64,000 nt of DNA from positions 1,116,001 through 1,180,000 of the forward strand of contig CAVVWN010000008.1 in the NCBI GenBank assembly GCA_963752045.1, written 5' to 3'. Under the pieces are notes generated by a model. The model had not been told where the DNA came from. It saw only the letters and a program-made list of their open reading frames with translations, and did no database searches. Below, piece after piece: positions 8,192 through 16,171 of the stretch (position 1 is its first letter; each line of letters begins with the position of its first letter). The position numbers were made by a program, and so were the translations under genes. This DNA is from DATKDF01 sp963752045 (GTDB lineage Bacteria; Acidobacteriota; Vicinamibacteria; Vicinamibacterales; SCN-69-37).

Positions 8192-9115
8192 TCACCGCGG
8201 GTCGGACGCCGGTGGAGGCTCGAGGTGGATCACGACGTCGCTCAGGCTGGGAAACGCCTGCATCAGGCGGTCCTTGACCAGGTGAGACAGCGCGTGCGCC
8301 TCGTCGAGGCGCATGTCCGGCGGAAACCAGACGTGCAGGTCGAGGAAGGCGTGGTCTTCCGACCCGCGCGTGCGAATCTGGTGGCAGCCCACGGCCTCCG
8401 GGACGGTCGCCACCACGCGCCGGATGTCGGCCGGGTCGAGCACAGCCCGGTCGGCGAGGACGTCCGAGGCCTGGCGGGCGATCTCGTAGACGGCACGCCC
8501 GATGAACACCGCCACCGCCAGCGCCACGAGCGGATCGAGAATGGGCCAGCCCAGCTTCACGCCGACGAGCGCGGCGATGACCGCGAGCGACGTGAAGACG
8601 TCGCTCCTCGTGTGGTGCGCATCGGCGGCCAGCACCTCGCTCTTCAGCGCCCGCGCCGCGTTCGATTCGTAACGGACCACGAAGAGATTGACGACGAGCG
8701 TGCCCACCATCACGACGAAGCTCAGCGCATTGACGGTGATGGGGCGCGGCGTGCCGAGCCGAAAGACGGCGGCCTCGACGATCTGCACGAGCGCGACGAG
8801 CAGGAACACGAGGATGGCGACCGCCGCGAGCGTTTCGAACTTGCGGTGGCCGTACGGATGCGACGAGTCTGCCGGCTGGCGGGCCGCCCGCACGCCGACG
8901 AGTCCCACCACATTCGACACCGAGTCGGTCAGCGAATGCACGCCGTCGGACAGGATGCTGACGGCGCCCGACCAGGCCCCGAAGCCTATCTTGGCGACGG
9001 CGACGCCGACGTTCAGCAGAAGGACGTTCACCAGCACGCGGGCCTGACGCCGCGCGCGTGCGCCGTCGCCGGACGGCGGCCTCAGAAGATCCGCGCTTCG
9101 CTCACCGGCCACCAT
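8192..9115 (-). CDS. Cation diffusion facilitator transporter
   Basis: CDF antiporter exporting Zn2+, Fe2+ or a similar divalent metal from the cytoplasm. About six membrane segments; metal-site motifs are SDGVHSLTDSVSN in TM2 and ADAHHTRSDVFTS in TM5, and a cytoplasmic C-terminal domain (HQIRTRGSEDHAFLDLHVWF) ends with IHLEPP. The start ATG at 9115 is chosen because the family homology begins shortly after it; this overlaps the 3' end of lepB by 34 bp. The frame is open further upstream but only as the shadow of lepB. 307 residues. Confidence 0.9.
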   Translation of the reverse strand: MVAGERSADLLRPPSGDGARARRQARVLVNVLLLNVGVAVAKIGFGAWSGAVSILSDGVHSLTDSVSNVVGLVGVRAARQPADSSHPYGHRKFETLAAVAILVFLLVALVQIVEAAVFRLGTPRPITVNALSFVVMVGTLVVNLFVVRYESNAARALKSEVLAADAHHTRSDVFTSLAVIAALVGVKLGWPILDPLVALAVAVFIGRAVYEIARQASDVLADRAVLDPADIRRVVATVPEAVGCHQIRTRGSEDHAFLDLHVWFPPDMRLDEAHALSHLVKDRLMQAFPSLSDVVIHLEPPPASDPR

Positions 9116-9762
9116 CGCAACTGCACCTTGCCGATGATGTACTTTTTCGGCACGTACTGCCAGATACGGCTGTCGGAGCTGTTGTTGCGATGGTCGCCCA
9201 TGACGAAGTAGTAGCCCTCCGGCACCTGGAGGGGGCCCCACGTGTCGCTCGAGCGGTACTCTCCGGGAATGAAGTCGTCGTCGAGCGGGACGCCGTTGCG
9301 GTACACGATGCCGTCCATGCTCTTGAGCGTGTCGTTCGGCTCGCCGACGACGCGCTTGACGAACGACTTCTCGGGATCGAGCGGGTAGTAGAGCATGACG
9401 ATGTCGCCCACCTGCGGAGCGTGCATGCGGTAGGCGAGCTTGTTGACGATGAGACGGTCCTGGTCTTCGAGCGTCGGCGCCATGCTCTGGCCTTCGACGC
9501 GGGCCACCTGGAACCCGAACGTGACGATGAGTGTCGCGTAGACGGCTGCCGAGAGCAGGGTCTTGAACCAGGCCACCAGTTCCTCACCGATGCGCGACAG
9601 GGCGGCCTCGGGGTTCACGGCCTTGCGGGCCGGGACGGCCCCCCCGTCCTGCGCCAGCCGCCGACGCCACGCCTCAGGCTCGTTCCCGGTGTCGGCCGAG
9701 CCTGCCGGTGCCGGCGGGGCCGCGCGATGCTCAGCCGGCCGGAACGCGTACGGTTCCGGCAC
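9082..9762 (-). CDS. lepB: Signal peptidase I
   Basis: Membrane serine protease that removes Sec/Tat signal peptides. One transmembrane segment (about residues 66-88) precedes the catalytic serine motif GQSMAPTL; the lysine base is in SFVKRVVGEPND, and box E reads GDHRNNSSDSR. 226 residues. The N-terminal 60 residues are Pro/Ala-rich and cytoplasmic. It lies just downstream of the LytR-type regulator and overlaps the CDF gene. Confidence 0.95.
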   Translation of the reverse strand: MPEPYAFRPAEHRAAPPAPAGSADTGNEPEAWRRRLAQDGGAVPARKAVNPEAALSRIGEELVAWFKTLLSAAVYATLIVTFGFQVARVEGQSMAPTLEDQDRLIVNKLAYRMHAPQVGDIVMLYYPLDPEKSFVKRVVGEPNDTLKSMDGIVYRNGVPLDDDFIPGEYRSSDTWGPLQVPEGYYFVMGDHRNNSSDSRIWQYVPKKYIIGKVQLRWWPVSEARIF

Positions 9763-9830
9763 GGGCAGATCCGCCGGCCGGGCGCCGGCATCGGTCGTTG
9801 CCGGTCCGGAGGCCTCGATCCCCGGTCCGC

Positions 9831-10616
9831 CTAGAGCTGCAGATACTCCCGGAGCCGCCGGGTCTGGGCCCGGCTGACCGGTATCTCCGTGCCCTTCGGG
9901 TCTTTCATCTTGAGGAGGTAATTCCTGCTGAACCAGGGGACAATCTCCTTGATCTTCGTGATGTTCACGAGATGCGACCGGTGGACCCGCCAGAACACCG
10001 CCGGGTCGAGCCGGGTCTGCAACTCGTCCAGTGTCCTATAGTTGGACGTTCCCGTCACCGTGTTAGTTACCACGAGAATGGCCTCCTCGACCAGCGAGGC
10101 GTGAATCACCTCGTCGGCCTGGACGAGCACGAACCGCTCCCCGGTGCGGATGGCGAGCTGGTCGCGCCGGCCCTGCCTGGCCTGGACGGCCTCGATCACT
10201 CGTTCGAGATCTTCGGCCGAGAGCGGCATCTTCGAGACCTGTTCGGAGGTTCGGCGCCGCCGAACGCGGTCGAGCGTCTGTTCGAGCCGGGCGGCATCGA
10301 TCGGCTTGAGGACGTAGTCGACGGCGTTGACCGAAAACGCCTCGACGGCGTAGTGGTCGAAGGCCGTCACGAACACGACCTGCGTGACCATGTCGGCTGC
10401 GATGAGGCGGCGGGCCACCTCGAACCCGGTGAGACCGGGCATCTGCACGTCAAGAAAGACCACGTCGGGGCGCAGTTCCCCTGCCATCCGCAGGGCCTCG
10501 ACGCCGTTGGCGGCCTGGCCGACGACCGTCACGTCGTCGGTCCGGTCGAGCAGGAAGCAGAGTTCCTCCCGCGCCAGCTGTTCGTCATCGACGACGAGCG
10601 TCCTGATGGCGGTCAT
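9831..10616 (-). CDS. LytTR-family response regulator
   Basis: Two-component DNA-binding regulator. Receiver domain in residues 1-120 with VVDDEQ, the phospho-acceptor in VVFLDVQMPGLTG, and VTAFDHYAVEAF, VDYVLKPID. After a linker comes a LytTR DNA-binding domain (about 155-261) with FWRVHRSHLVNI and PVSRAQTRRLREYL. ATG at 10616 begins MTAIRTLVVDDE and lies 2 bp after the stop of its cognate kinase, so the pair is one operon. 261 residues. Targets are unknown. Confidence 0.93.
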   Translation of the reverse strand: MTAIRTLVVDDEQLAREELCFLLDRTDDVTVVGQAANGVEALRMAGELRPDVVFLDVQMPGLTGFEVARRLIAADMVTQVVFVTAFDHYAVEAFSVNAVDYVLKPIDAARLEQTLDRVRRRRTSEQVSKMPLSAEDLERVIEAVQARQGRRDQLAIRTGERFVLVQADEVIHASLVEEAILVVTNTVTGTSNYRTLDELQTRLDPAVFWRVHRSHLVNITKIKEIVPWFSRNYLLKMKDPKGTEIPVSRAQTRRLREYLQL

Positions 10617-10618
10617 GG

Positions 10619-11953
10619 TCAGGCGCTCGCCGGCTCGGAGACGAGCAGTTCCGGAATCTCGATGCGGATCGACGTGCCGTGGCCCACTTCGCTTTCGACC
10701 TTCAGCTGGTAGTTGGCGCCGTAGATCACGCTCAGCCGTTCGTTGACGTTTCTGAGGCCGATGCCGTGGTCGGCCGGCGAGGCGAGCCGCTCGGCCGGCA
10801 TGCCGACGCCGTTGTCGATGACTTCGATCACCGTGTGGCCGGCGCGGTGAGACGCGCGGATGAGAATGCGGCCCTCGCCGAGCTTCCGGCTCAGGCCGTG
10901 CTTGATGGAGTTTTCGACGAGCGGCTGCAGGATCATGCTCGGCACGATGAGGTCGAGGCTCGACGCGTCGACGGCCTTCTCGACGACGAGCGACGGCCCG
11001 AATCTCACGCGCTCGATGTCGAGGTACTCGTCGACCGCCTCGAGTTCCTCGCGGAGGGACACGAAGTGCTCCTGGCTGCGCAGCAGCCGCCGCAGCAGGC
11101 CCGAGAGCCTGACGATGAGCACGCGGGCGGTTTCGGGCTGCGACCGGATCAACGACGAGATGGAGGTGAGCGTGTTGAACAGGAAGTGCGGATTGATCTG
11201 ATTCGCGAGCGCCTGCACGCGCGCCGTCATCAGGAGCTTCTCCTGTTCCGACAGCCGGTGCTCGATCCGCGCGCTGTTCCAGATCTTGATGGGGATGGCG
11301 ACGCCGAGCACGGTCGTGAGCAGCACAAGGAGCGTCATCCACGAGAGGCCCGACCCGGCGCCGGGACTGAGGTAGAAGAGCCGGTCGGCTCCCCATCTGG
11401 CCCCGACCGCCTGGCGAATCAGCTCGAGCAGCACTGGCGCCGTCACGAGGATCATCTGCCAGTCGAGCGACAGCCGGCGCACGAGGCGCCACACCGACAG
11501 GTGGAGCTTGGTGACGAAGAACGGCGAGAAGCGCCAGATCTGGTCCTTCGGACAGATTTCCCGCAGGCCGCCACCGGCAAAGCCGCAACCGACGGCGAAC
11601 GGGAGCGCCCCGTACTCGCCGGCGAACATGGGTGGAAGCCCGACGGCCGCGCCGACGATCGCGCCGGCATAGGGGCCCGCGATGAGACCGGCCAGGTACG
11701 AGCCTGAGAGTGTCAGGTCGGTGGCGTCGTAGCTGAGCAACAACCGGGCCGCCACGCCGGCCGTGAGCGGCACCCCGAACCCGGCGGCGAAGATGAGCCG
11801 CTCAGGCCAGTCCCGTTTTTCGGTGAGGAGAATGCGGCGAAACCAGCCGAAGCGCACGAGCATCGTGGCAAGCGTGGCGGCGACGGCCAGCTTGACGATG
11901 AGCGTGACGAGCAGATAGTGCTCGGCAGAAAGTGATCGGGCTCCGGTCTCCAT
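10619..11953 (-). CDS. LytS-type membrane sensor histidine kinase
   Basis: Sensor for the adjacent LytTR regulator. The N-terminal half holds a 5TM-5TMR_LYT-type membrane domain (LTLSGSYLAGLIAGPYAG region) plus further hydrophobic segments. The cytoplasmic part has the His_kinase motif NQINPHFLFNTLTSISSLI and a HATPase domain (SIKHGL, DNGVGM, GIGLRNVNERL). The cytoplasmic end of the membrane region includes a Cys-Pro segment (CGFAGGGLREICPKD) of unknown role. 444 residues. The signal is unknown; relatives sense membrane potential, murein state or pyruvate. Confidence 0.92.
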   Translation of the reverse strand: METGARSLSAEHYLLVTLIVKLAVAATLATMLVRFGWFRRILLTEKRDWPERLIFAAGFGVPLTAGVAARLLLSYDATDLTLSGSYLAGLIAGPYAGAIVGAAVGLPPMFAGEYGALPFAVGCGFAGGGLREICPKDQIWRFSPFFVTKLHLSVWRLVRRLSLDWQMILVTAPVLLELIRQAVGARWGADRLFYLSPGAGSGLSWMTLLVLLTTVLGVAIPIKIWNSARIEHRLSEQEKLLMTARVQALANQINPHFLFNTLTSISSLIRSQPETARVLIVRLSGLLRRLLRSQEHFVSLREELEAVDEYLDIERVRFGPSLVVEKAVDASSLDLIVPSMILQPLVENSIKHGLSRKLGEGRILIRASHRAGHTVIEVIDNGVGMPAERLASPADHGIGLRNVNERLSVIYGANYQLKVESEVGHGTSIRIEIPELLVSEPASA

Positions 11954-12027
11954 TCAGCCCAGCCGCTAACTATAGCACCGAGTTGGAGATGCCCTGACGG
12001 TCGGCCGCGGGCTCCGGGGCCTTTTGG

Positions 12028-12033
12028 TATGAT
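12028..12033 (+). promoter_or_regulatory. Extended -10 of the nuoI-like gene
   Basis: TATGAT preceded by TGG gives an extended -10. Its end is 6 nt from the ATG at 12040, so transcription would begin at or next to the start codon. No Shine-Dalgarno is present. Confidence 0.5.
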
Positions 12034-12039
12034 GTCGGG

Positions 12040-12477
12040 ATGATTCGTCCGCTCTTCGTTGGCTTTGCCACCACCCTGAAGCACATGTTCCGCAAGCCGG
12101 TGACCGTCAACTATCCGGACGAGAAGTTGCCGGTGTTCCCGAAGTACCGGGGCAAGCAGGTGTTGATGCGCGACGAGAACGGCCTCGAGAAGTGCGTTGC
12201 CTGCGGCCTGTGCGCGGTGGCGTGCCCGGCCGACGCCATCTATCTCGAGGCGGCCGAAAACGACGGCACCGCTGCCGCCGGTCCGCGGTACGCCAGCATC
12301 TACCAGATTCACAAGACCCGCTGCATCTTCTGCGGCTACTGCGAGGAAGCCTGCCCGGTCTCGGCCATCTTCATGGGGAAGGACTACGAGCTGGCCGTCT
12401 ACAGCAAGGACGACTTCATCTGGGACAAGCAGGACCTGCTCGTCCCGGCCGCCGAGGCGGTTCCGGCCGCCCGGTAG
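12040..12477 (+). CDS. nuoI: NuoI-like 2x[4Fe-4S] ferredoxin subunit, solitary
   Basis: Matches NADH:quinone oxidoreductase subunit I, which passes electrons between clusters in the peripheral arm of complex I. An N-terminal amphipathic region (FATTLKHMFRKPVTVNYP) precedes two cluster motifs, CVACGLCAVACP and CIFCGYCEEACP. 145 residues, somewhat short. No other nuo gene is in the window, so either this copy is detached from the main operon or it serves another oxidoreductase. The homocysteine methyltransferase/MTHFR gene starts 18 bp downstream, so electron supply to methylenetetrahydrofolate reduction is possible but inferred only from position. Confidence 0.85.
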   Translation: MIRPLFVGFATTLKHMFRKPVTVNYPDEKLPVFPKYRGKQVLMRDENGLEKCVACGLCAVACPADAIYLEAAENDGTAAAGPRYASIYQIHKTRCIFCGYCEEACPVSAIFMGKDYELAVYSKDDFIWDKQDLLVPAAEAVPAAR

Positions 12478-12495
12478 GGGACGGGACGCCCCACG

Positions 12496-14367
12496 ATGCC
12501 GGGGTTTCTCGAGACCCTCGATTCCCGCGTGCTCGTCGCCGACGGCGCGATGGGGACCATGCTCTATGCGCGCGGCATCTTCCTGAACCGCTGCTTCGAC
12601 GAGCTGAACCTCACCGAGCCTGACCTGGTGGCGGAGGTGCACGAGGCCTACGTGCGGGCCGGCGCCGACGTCATCGAGACGAACACCTTCGGTGCGAACC
12701 GGTTCAAGCTGCTGCACTTCGGACTGGCCGACAAGGTGGCGAGCATCAACCGGCAGGGAGCCCGGATCGCCCGGCATGCGGCACGCGACCGGGCGTTCGT
12801 GGCCGGTTCGATCGGGCCGCTCGGCGTGCGGATCGAGCCGTGGGGGCGCACCGGAGTGGACGAGGCAGCCGTGGCGTTCCGCGAGCAGGCCGCCGCGCTC
12901 GCCGAGGGCGGCGTGGACCTCTTCATGCTCGAGACCTTTCGCGACCTGAACGAGCTCGTGGCAGCGATCGGCGCGGTCCGTAGCGTCTCGGCGCTGCCCA
13001 TCGTCGCGCAGATGTCGACCGAGGAGGACGGCAACACGCTCGACGGCGTTCCGCCCGAGCGGTTCGCCAGGGAGCTGGAGCGTGCCGGCGCCGACGTGAT
13101 TGGCGTCAATTGCGCGGTCGGGCCTGCCGCGATGCTCGAGACTGTCGAGACGATGGCCCGGCTCAGCCGGATGCGGCTGTCGGCCCAACCGAACGCCGGC
13201 CGGCCCCGAGACGTGGAAGGCCGGAACCTGTACCTCTGCTCGCCGGACTACATGGCCAGCTACGCCCGCCGGTTCATCGGCGCCGGCGTGCGCCTGGTCG
13301 GCGGGTGCTGCGGCACGACGCCCGACCACATCCGGCAGATCGCGGTGGCGGTGCGAACCATCGAACCGGGCCGGTCGCGCCTCACCGGGTCGGCCGAGGG
13401 TGAGGCCGGACCGACCGGGGCGGGCGCCTCGGCCGTGCCGCTGGCCGAGAAGTCGGCACTGGCGAAGGCTCTCTCGGACGGGACGTTCGTGGTCGTGCCC
13501 GAGATCGCCGCCCCGCGCGGTCTCGACCTCTCGGGTCCCCTCGACCAGGCCCGTCGCTTCCGGGAGCTCGGAGCGACGGCCGTGAACGTTCCCGACTATC
13601 CGAAGTCCGGGGCCCGGGCGAGCGCGCTCGCACTGGCCGTGCTCATCGAGCGGCAGGCGGGCATTGAGGCGCTTCTTCACTACTCGTGCCGTGATCGGAA
13701 CCTCATGGGCATGCAGTCGGACCTGGTCGGCGCCCACGCGCTCGGCCTGCGCAACGTCCTGCTGACGACGGGCAGCCCCGCGCCGAGAACGACGTACGCG
13801 GACGCCACATCCGTGTTCGACGTCGACGCGATCGGCCTCATCAACATGGTCGTCCGACTCAACCACGGGCAGGACGTGAGCGGCCAGCCGATCGGCGAGC
13901 CGACCCGCTTTCACGTGGGCGCTGCAACCAGTCCTTTCAGCCCGGTGCCGGAAGCCGAATGGCGGCGCCTCACACACAAGGTCGAATCGGGCGCGGAATT
14001 TCTGGTGACGCCCCCCGTACTCGACGTGGACGCGTTCGGGCCGTTGCTCGATCGGCTGCGCCAGACTGGCCTGCCCGTGCTCGCGGGCGTGGCCGCACTC
14101 GAGGGCGTCCGGCACGCGGAGTTCCTTGCGAGCGAGATTCCCGGCGTCAAGCTGTCGGACGCGTTGCTCGATCGCCTGAAGGCGGCCGACGATGAGGCCG
14201 AGGAGGCGCTGGCGGCCACGCTCGACATCATCGCGCGGCTGCGCGATCGGGTGGCCGGCATCCAGGTGACGAGCTTCCACGGGTCGGCCGCCACGGCCGA
14301 ACGGTTGCTTGGCCGGCTGTTTGGAGACAAGATGCCCCGTGACGCCGCCAAGGAGGCACATGCCTGA
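12496..14367 (+). CDS. Bifunctional homocysteine S-methyltransferase / methylenetetrahydrofolate reductase
   Basis: The N-terminal half is a homocysteine S-methyltransferase barrel: DGAMGTMLYARG, ETNTFGANR, GVNCAVGP and the zinc-binding VGGCCGTTPDHIR. The C-terminal half is MTHFR-like: HYSCRDRNLMGMQSDL and GLRNVLLTTG. This two-domain arrangement is known from YitJ-type proteins. 623 residues. It would make methionine from homocysteine while supplying methyltetrahydrofolate. It overlaps the next gene by 8 bp, consistent with coupling. Confidence 0.92.
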   Translation: MPGFLETLDSRVLVADGAMGTMLYARGIFLNRCFDELNLTEPDLVAEVHEAYVRAGADVIETNTFGANRFKLLHFGLADKVASINRQGARIARHAARDRAFVAGSIGPLGVRIEPWGRTGVDEAAVAFREQAAALAEGGVDLFMLETFRDLNELVAAIGAVRSVSALPIVAQMSTEEDGNTLDGVPPERFARELERAGADVIGVNCAVGPAAMLETVETMARLSRMRLSAQPNAGRPRDVEGRNLYLCSPDYMASYARRFIGAGVRLVGGCCGTTPDHIRQIAVAVRTIEPGRSRLTGSAEGEAGPTGAGASAVPLAEKSALAKALSDGTFVVVPEIAAPRGLDLSGPLDQARRFRELGATAVNVPDYPKSGARASALALAVLIERQAGIEALLHYSCRDRNLMGMQSDLVGAHALGLRNVLLTTGSPAPRTTYADATSVFDVDAIGLINMVVRLNHGQDVSGQPIGEPTRFHVGAATSPFSPVPEAEWRRLTHKVESGAEFLVTPPVLDVDAFGPLLDRLRQTGLPVLAGVAALEGVRHAEFLASEIPGVKLSDALLDRLKAADDEAEEALAATLDIIARLRDRVAGIQVTSFHGSAATAERLLGRLFGDKMPRDAAKEAHA

Positions 14368-14992
14368 CGCCAGTAACGGCTCCAGCCTTCGGGAACATGT
14401 GCTGCTCTTCAGCCGGTTTCTGCGCAGCCCGCGGACGGTCGGCGCGCTCTCGCCGAGTTCCCGTGCCGTCGCCCGCGCCATCGCCGGCCAGATTCGGCCA
14501 GGGCACAACCGCAGGATTGTGGAGCTCGGGCCGGGAACCGGGGCGTTGACGTGCGAGATCATCGGGAAGCTCGGTGCCGACGACCGGCTGCTGGCCGTCG
14601 ACATCGATCCGGAGTTCGTGAGGCAGCTTCAGGGGCGTTGGCCGACGCTCGAAACCGTGTGCGGATCGGCCGCGCGGCTCCATGAAATCGCCGTCGAACA
14701 TGGGATGGAGTCGGCCGACCACATCATCTCCGGCCTGCCATTTGCGACCCTGCCGGTGGTGGTGACCAACCAGATCCTCAAGGCCGTCGAGCGCACGCTG
14801 CGTCCCGGCGGGATGTTTACGACCTTCCAGTACACCCACGCGTTCCCGCTCTCGACGAGCGTCGCGTTTCGCCGGCAGATGACCGCACTGATGGGCGCCG
14901 AGCCCGAGCGCCGCCTCGTGGTCCGTAACGTGCCGCCGTGCTTCGTGCTGACGTGGCGGCGGGCGAGCGGAACGTCAGGACCGCGCGCCTAG
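14360..14992 (+). CDS. Class I SAM-dependent methyltransferase (PmtA / rRNA dimethylase-like)
   Basis: A perfect AAGGAGG (14349-14355) precedes the ATG at 14360. The protein has the SAM-binding motif ELGPGTGALTCEI, then LLAVDIDPEF and DHIISGLPF, the pattern seen in phosphatidylethanolamine N-methyltransferase PmtA and other members of the KsgA-like fold. FLRSPRTVGALSPSS near the N-terminus is typical of phospholipid N-methyltransferases. 210 residues. Its coupling to a methionine-synthesis gene fits a SAM consumer. Lipid methylation is the best guess. Confidence 0.8.
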   Translation: MPDASNGSSLREHVLLFSRFLRSPRTVGALSPSSRAVARAIAGQIRPGHNRRIVELGPGTGALTCEIIGKLGADDRLLAVDIDPEFVRQLQGRWPTLETVCGSAARLHEIAVEHGMESADHIISGLPFATLPVVVTNQILKAVERTLRPGGMFTTFQYTHAFPLSTSVAFRRQMTALMGAEPERRLVVRNVPPCFVLTWRRASGTSGPRA

Positions 14993-16104
14993 CCGGTCGA
15001 GCCTCGCGCCAGATCCAGCACAGCAGCCGACGCCCGTGCGGCGCCATCGGTCGGCGGACGTTCCGGCGGGGCCGGAAGTCCGACGACGGTCTCGAGCGCA
15101 GAACGCCAGCGGCCGGAGCGCAGGTCCTCTCGACTGATGAACCCAGACCGCAGGTAGCGGGGAAGGGCCGCCACGAGCACGTCGTATTCCCGAAAGGCGC
15201 CGCGCGACGTGTACAGCATGGCCGTGCCGGCGGCAATGGCGTCTGCGATGATGCCGTAGCCCGGTTTTGTCACCACCACATCCGACGCCGCCACGAGGTC
15301 TATGTACCGGCAGTACCCCTCCTCGAAGGCACGCTCGTCGACACGCACGATCCGGCGGCGATCGGTCTGGAGAACCGCGTCGGGCACGTGATCGGTCGTG
15401 ACAATTGTCCAGTCGTCGAGGCAGTCGATGTCCGCGAAGCTGAGGTTCGGCAGGCCGTAGCCGCCGAACGACAGCAACGCGACGGGTCTGGCGGGATCGA
15501 GCCCGAAGTACCGGCGCGTGTCGGCGCGGTCGCGTGTGGGCCGACGCGCGATGAAGGGGATGGGCCTCACGTCCGCCATATGCGCGAACCCGCCCGAGAG
15601 AGGCAGGCGCAGTGCCAGCGTCGCGTGTCGGTATGCCGTGCGGATGAGGGTGAGGACATCCGGTGCGTCGTCGAAGCCCGGATGCGCTTCGTAGATCCAG
15701 TCCCACGTGAAGTTGGCGATGGCGACCGATGGCGCGCCGAGCGCGCGGGCCACGTCGAACGCGAGTGGCGGGATGTCGCCGACGACCACCTGCGGGCGCG
15801 TGCCTGAAAGGGCGGCGGCCTCGGCGCTGACCACGGCCTCCCAGTCGCGGTGGAACGCCCGAGCGTCCTCGACGGTTCGCGCATCGTCATGGTCGAGACT
15901 GGTGATCTGGGCGATGCCTGAGTCGCAGGCGCCGGGTCTGAGCTCGGTCGCGACCGTGAGGCTGCGTCGCAGCAGGTCCGGACTCACGGCGGTCCGGAGG
16001 ATGATCCGGGCGTCTGGAGCTGCCGCTCCGATGGCGTTGATGACCTCGACTTGTCGGGAGGCATGACCGAATCCGTGGCCGGAAACGTAGAAGACGATCG
16101 TCAC
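14989..16104 (-). CDS. Glycosyltransferase-like protein (GT28/GT-B fold)
   Basis: Begins MTIVFYVSGHGFGHASR, the nucleotide-sugar transferase N-terminus found in MurG/GT28-like proteins and in the N-terminal half of L-arabinokinases. C-terminal half contains SFGGYGLPN and DVVVTKPGYGIIADAIAAGTAMLYTSR, the donor-binding region. 371 residues with a GTG start at 16104. Overlaps the convergent methyltransferase by 4 bp. No sugar kinase domain follows, so it is a stand-alone transferase-like protein; substrate unknown. Confidence 0.75.
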   Translation of the reverse strand: MTIVFYVSGHGFGHASRQVEVINAIGAAAPDARIILRTAVSPDLLRRSLTVATELRPGACDSGIAQITSLDHDDARTVEDARAFHRDWEAVVSAEAAALSGTRPQVVVGDIPPLAFDVARALGAPSVAIANFTWDWIYEAHPGFDDAPDVLTLIRTAYRHATLALRLPLSGGFAHMADVRPIPFIARRPTRDRADTRRYFGLDPARPVALLSFGGYGLPNLSFADIDCLDDWTIVTTDHVPDAVLQTDRRRIVRVDERAFEEGYCRYIDLVAASDVVVTKPGYGIIADAIAAGTAMLYTSRGAFREYDVLVAALPRYLRSGFISREDLRSGRWRSALETVVGLPAPPERPPTDGAARASAAVLDLARGSTG

Positions 16105-16171
16105 CGCGCTCGACCTGTTAGGATGGCCTGAGGTGCGCGAGGCCGTGACGCCCGACGCGCTGTCCTATCAT

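Noticed and set aside
8180..9834. Long plus-strand open frames opposite the CDF and lepB genes
   Set aside because: They are antisense shadows caused by high GC; the minus-strand frames have clear CDF and signal peptidase motifs.
11713..14604. 963-codon minus-strand frame opposite nuoI and the methyltransferase genes
   Set aside because: Low-complexity Arg/Ala/Gly-rich shadow without motifs; the plus-strand genes explain the region.
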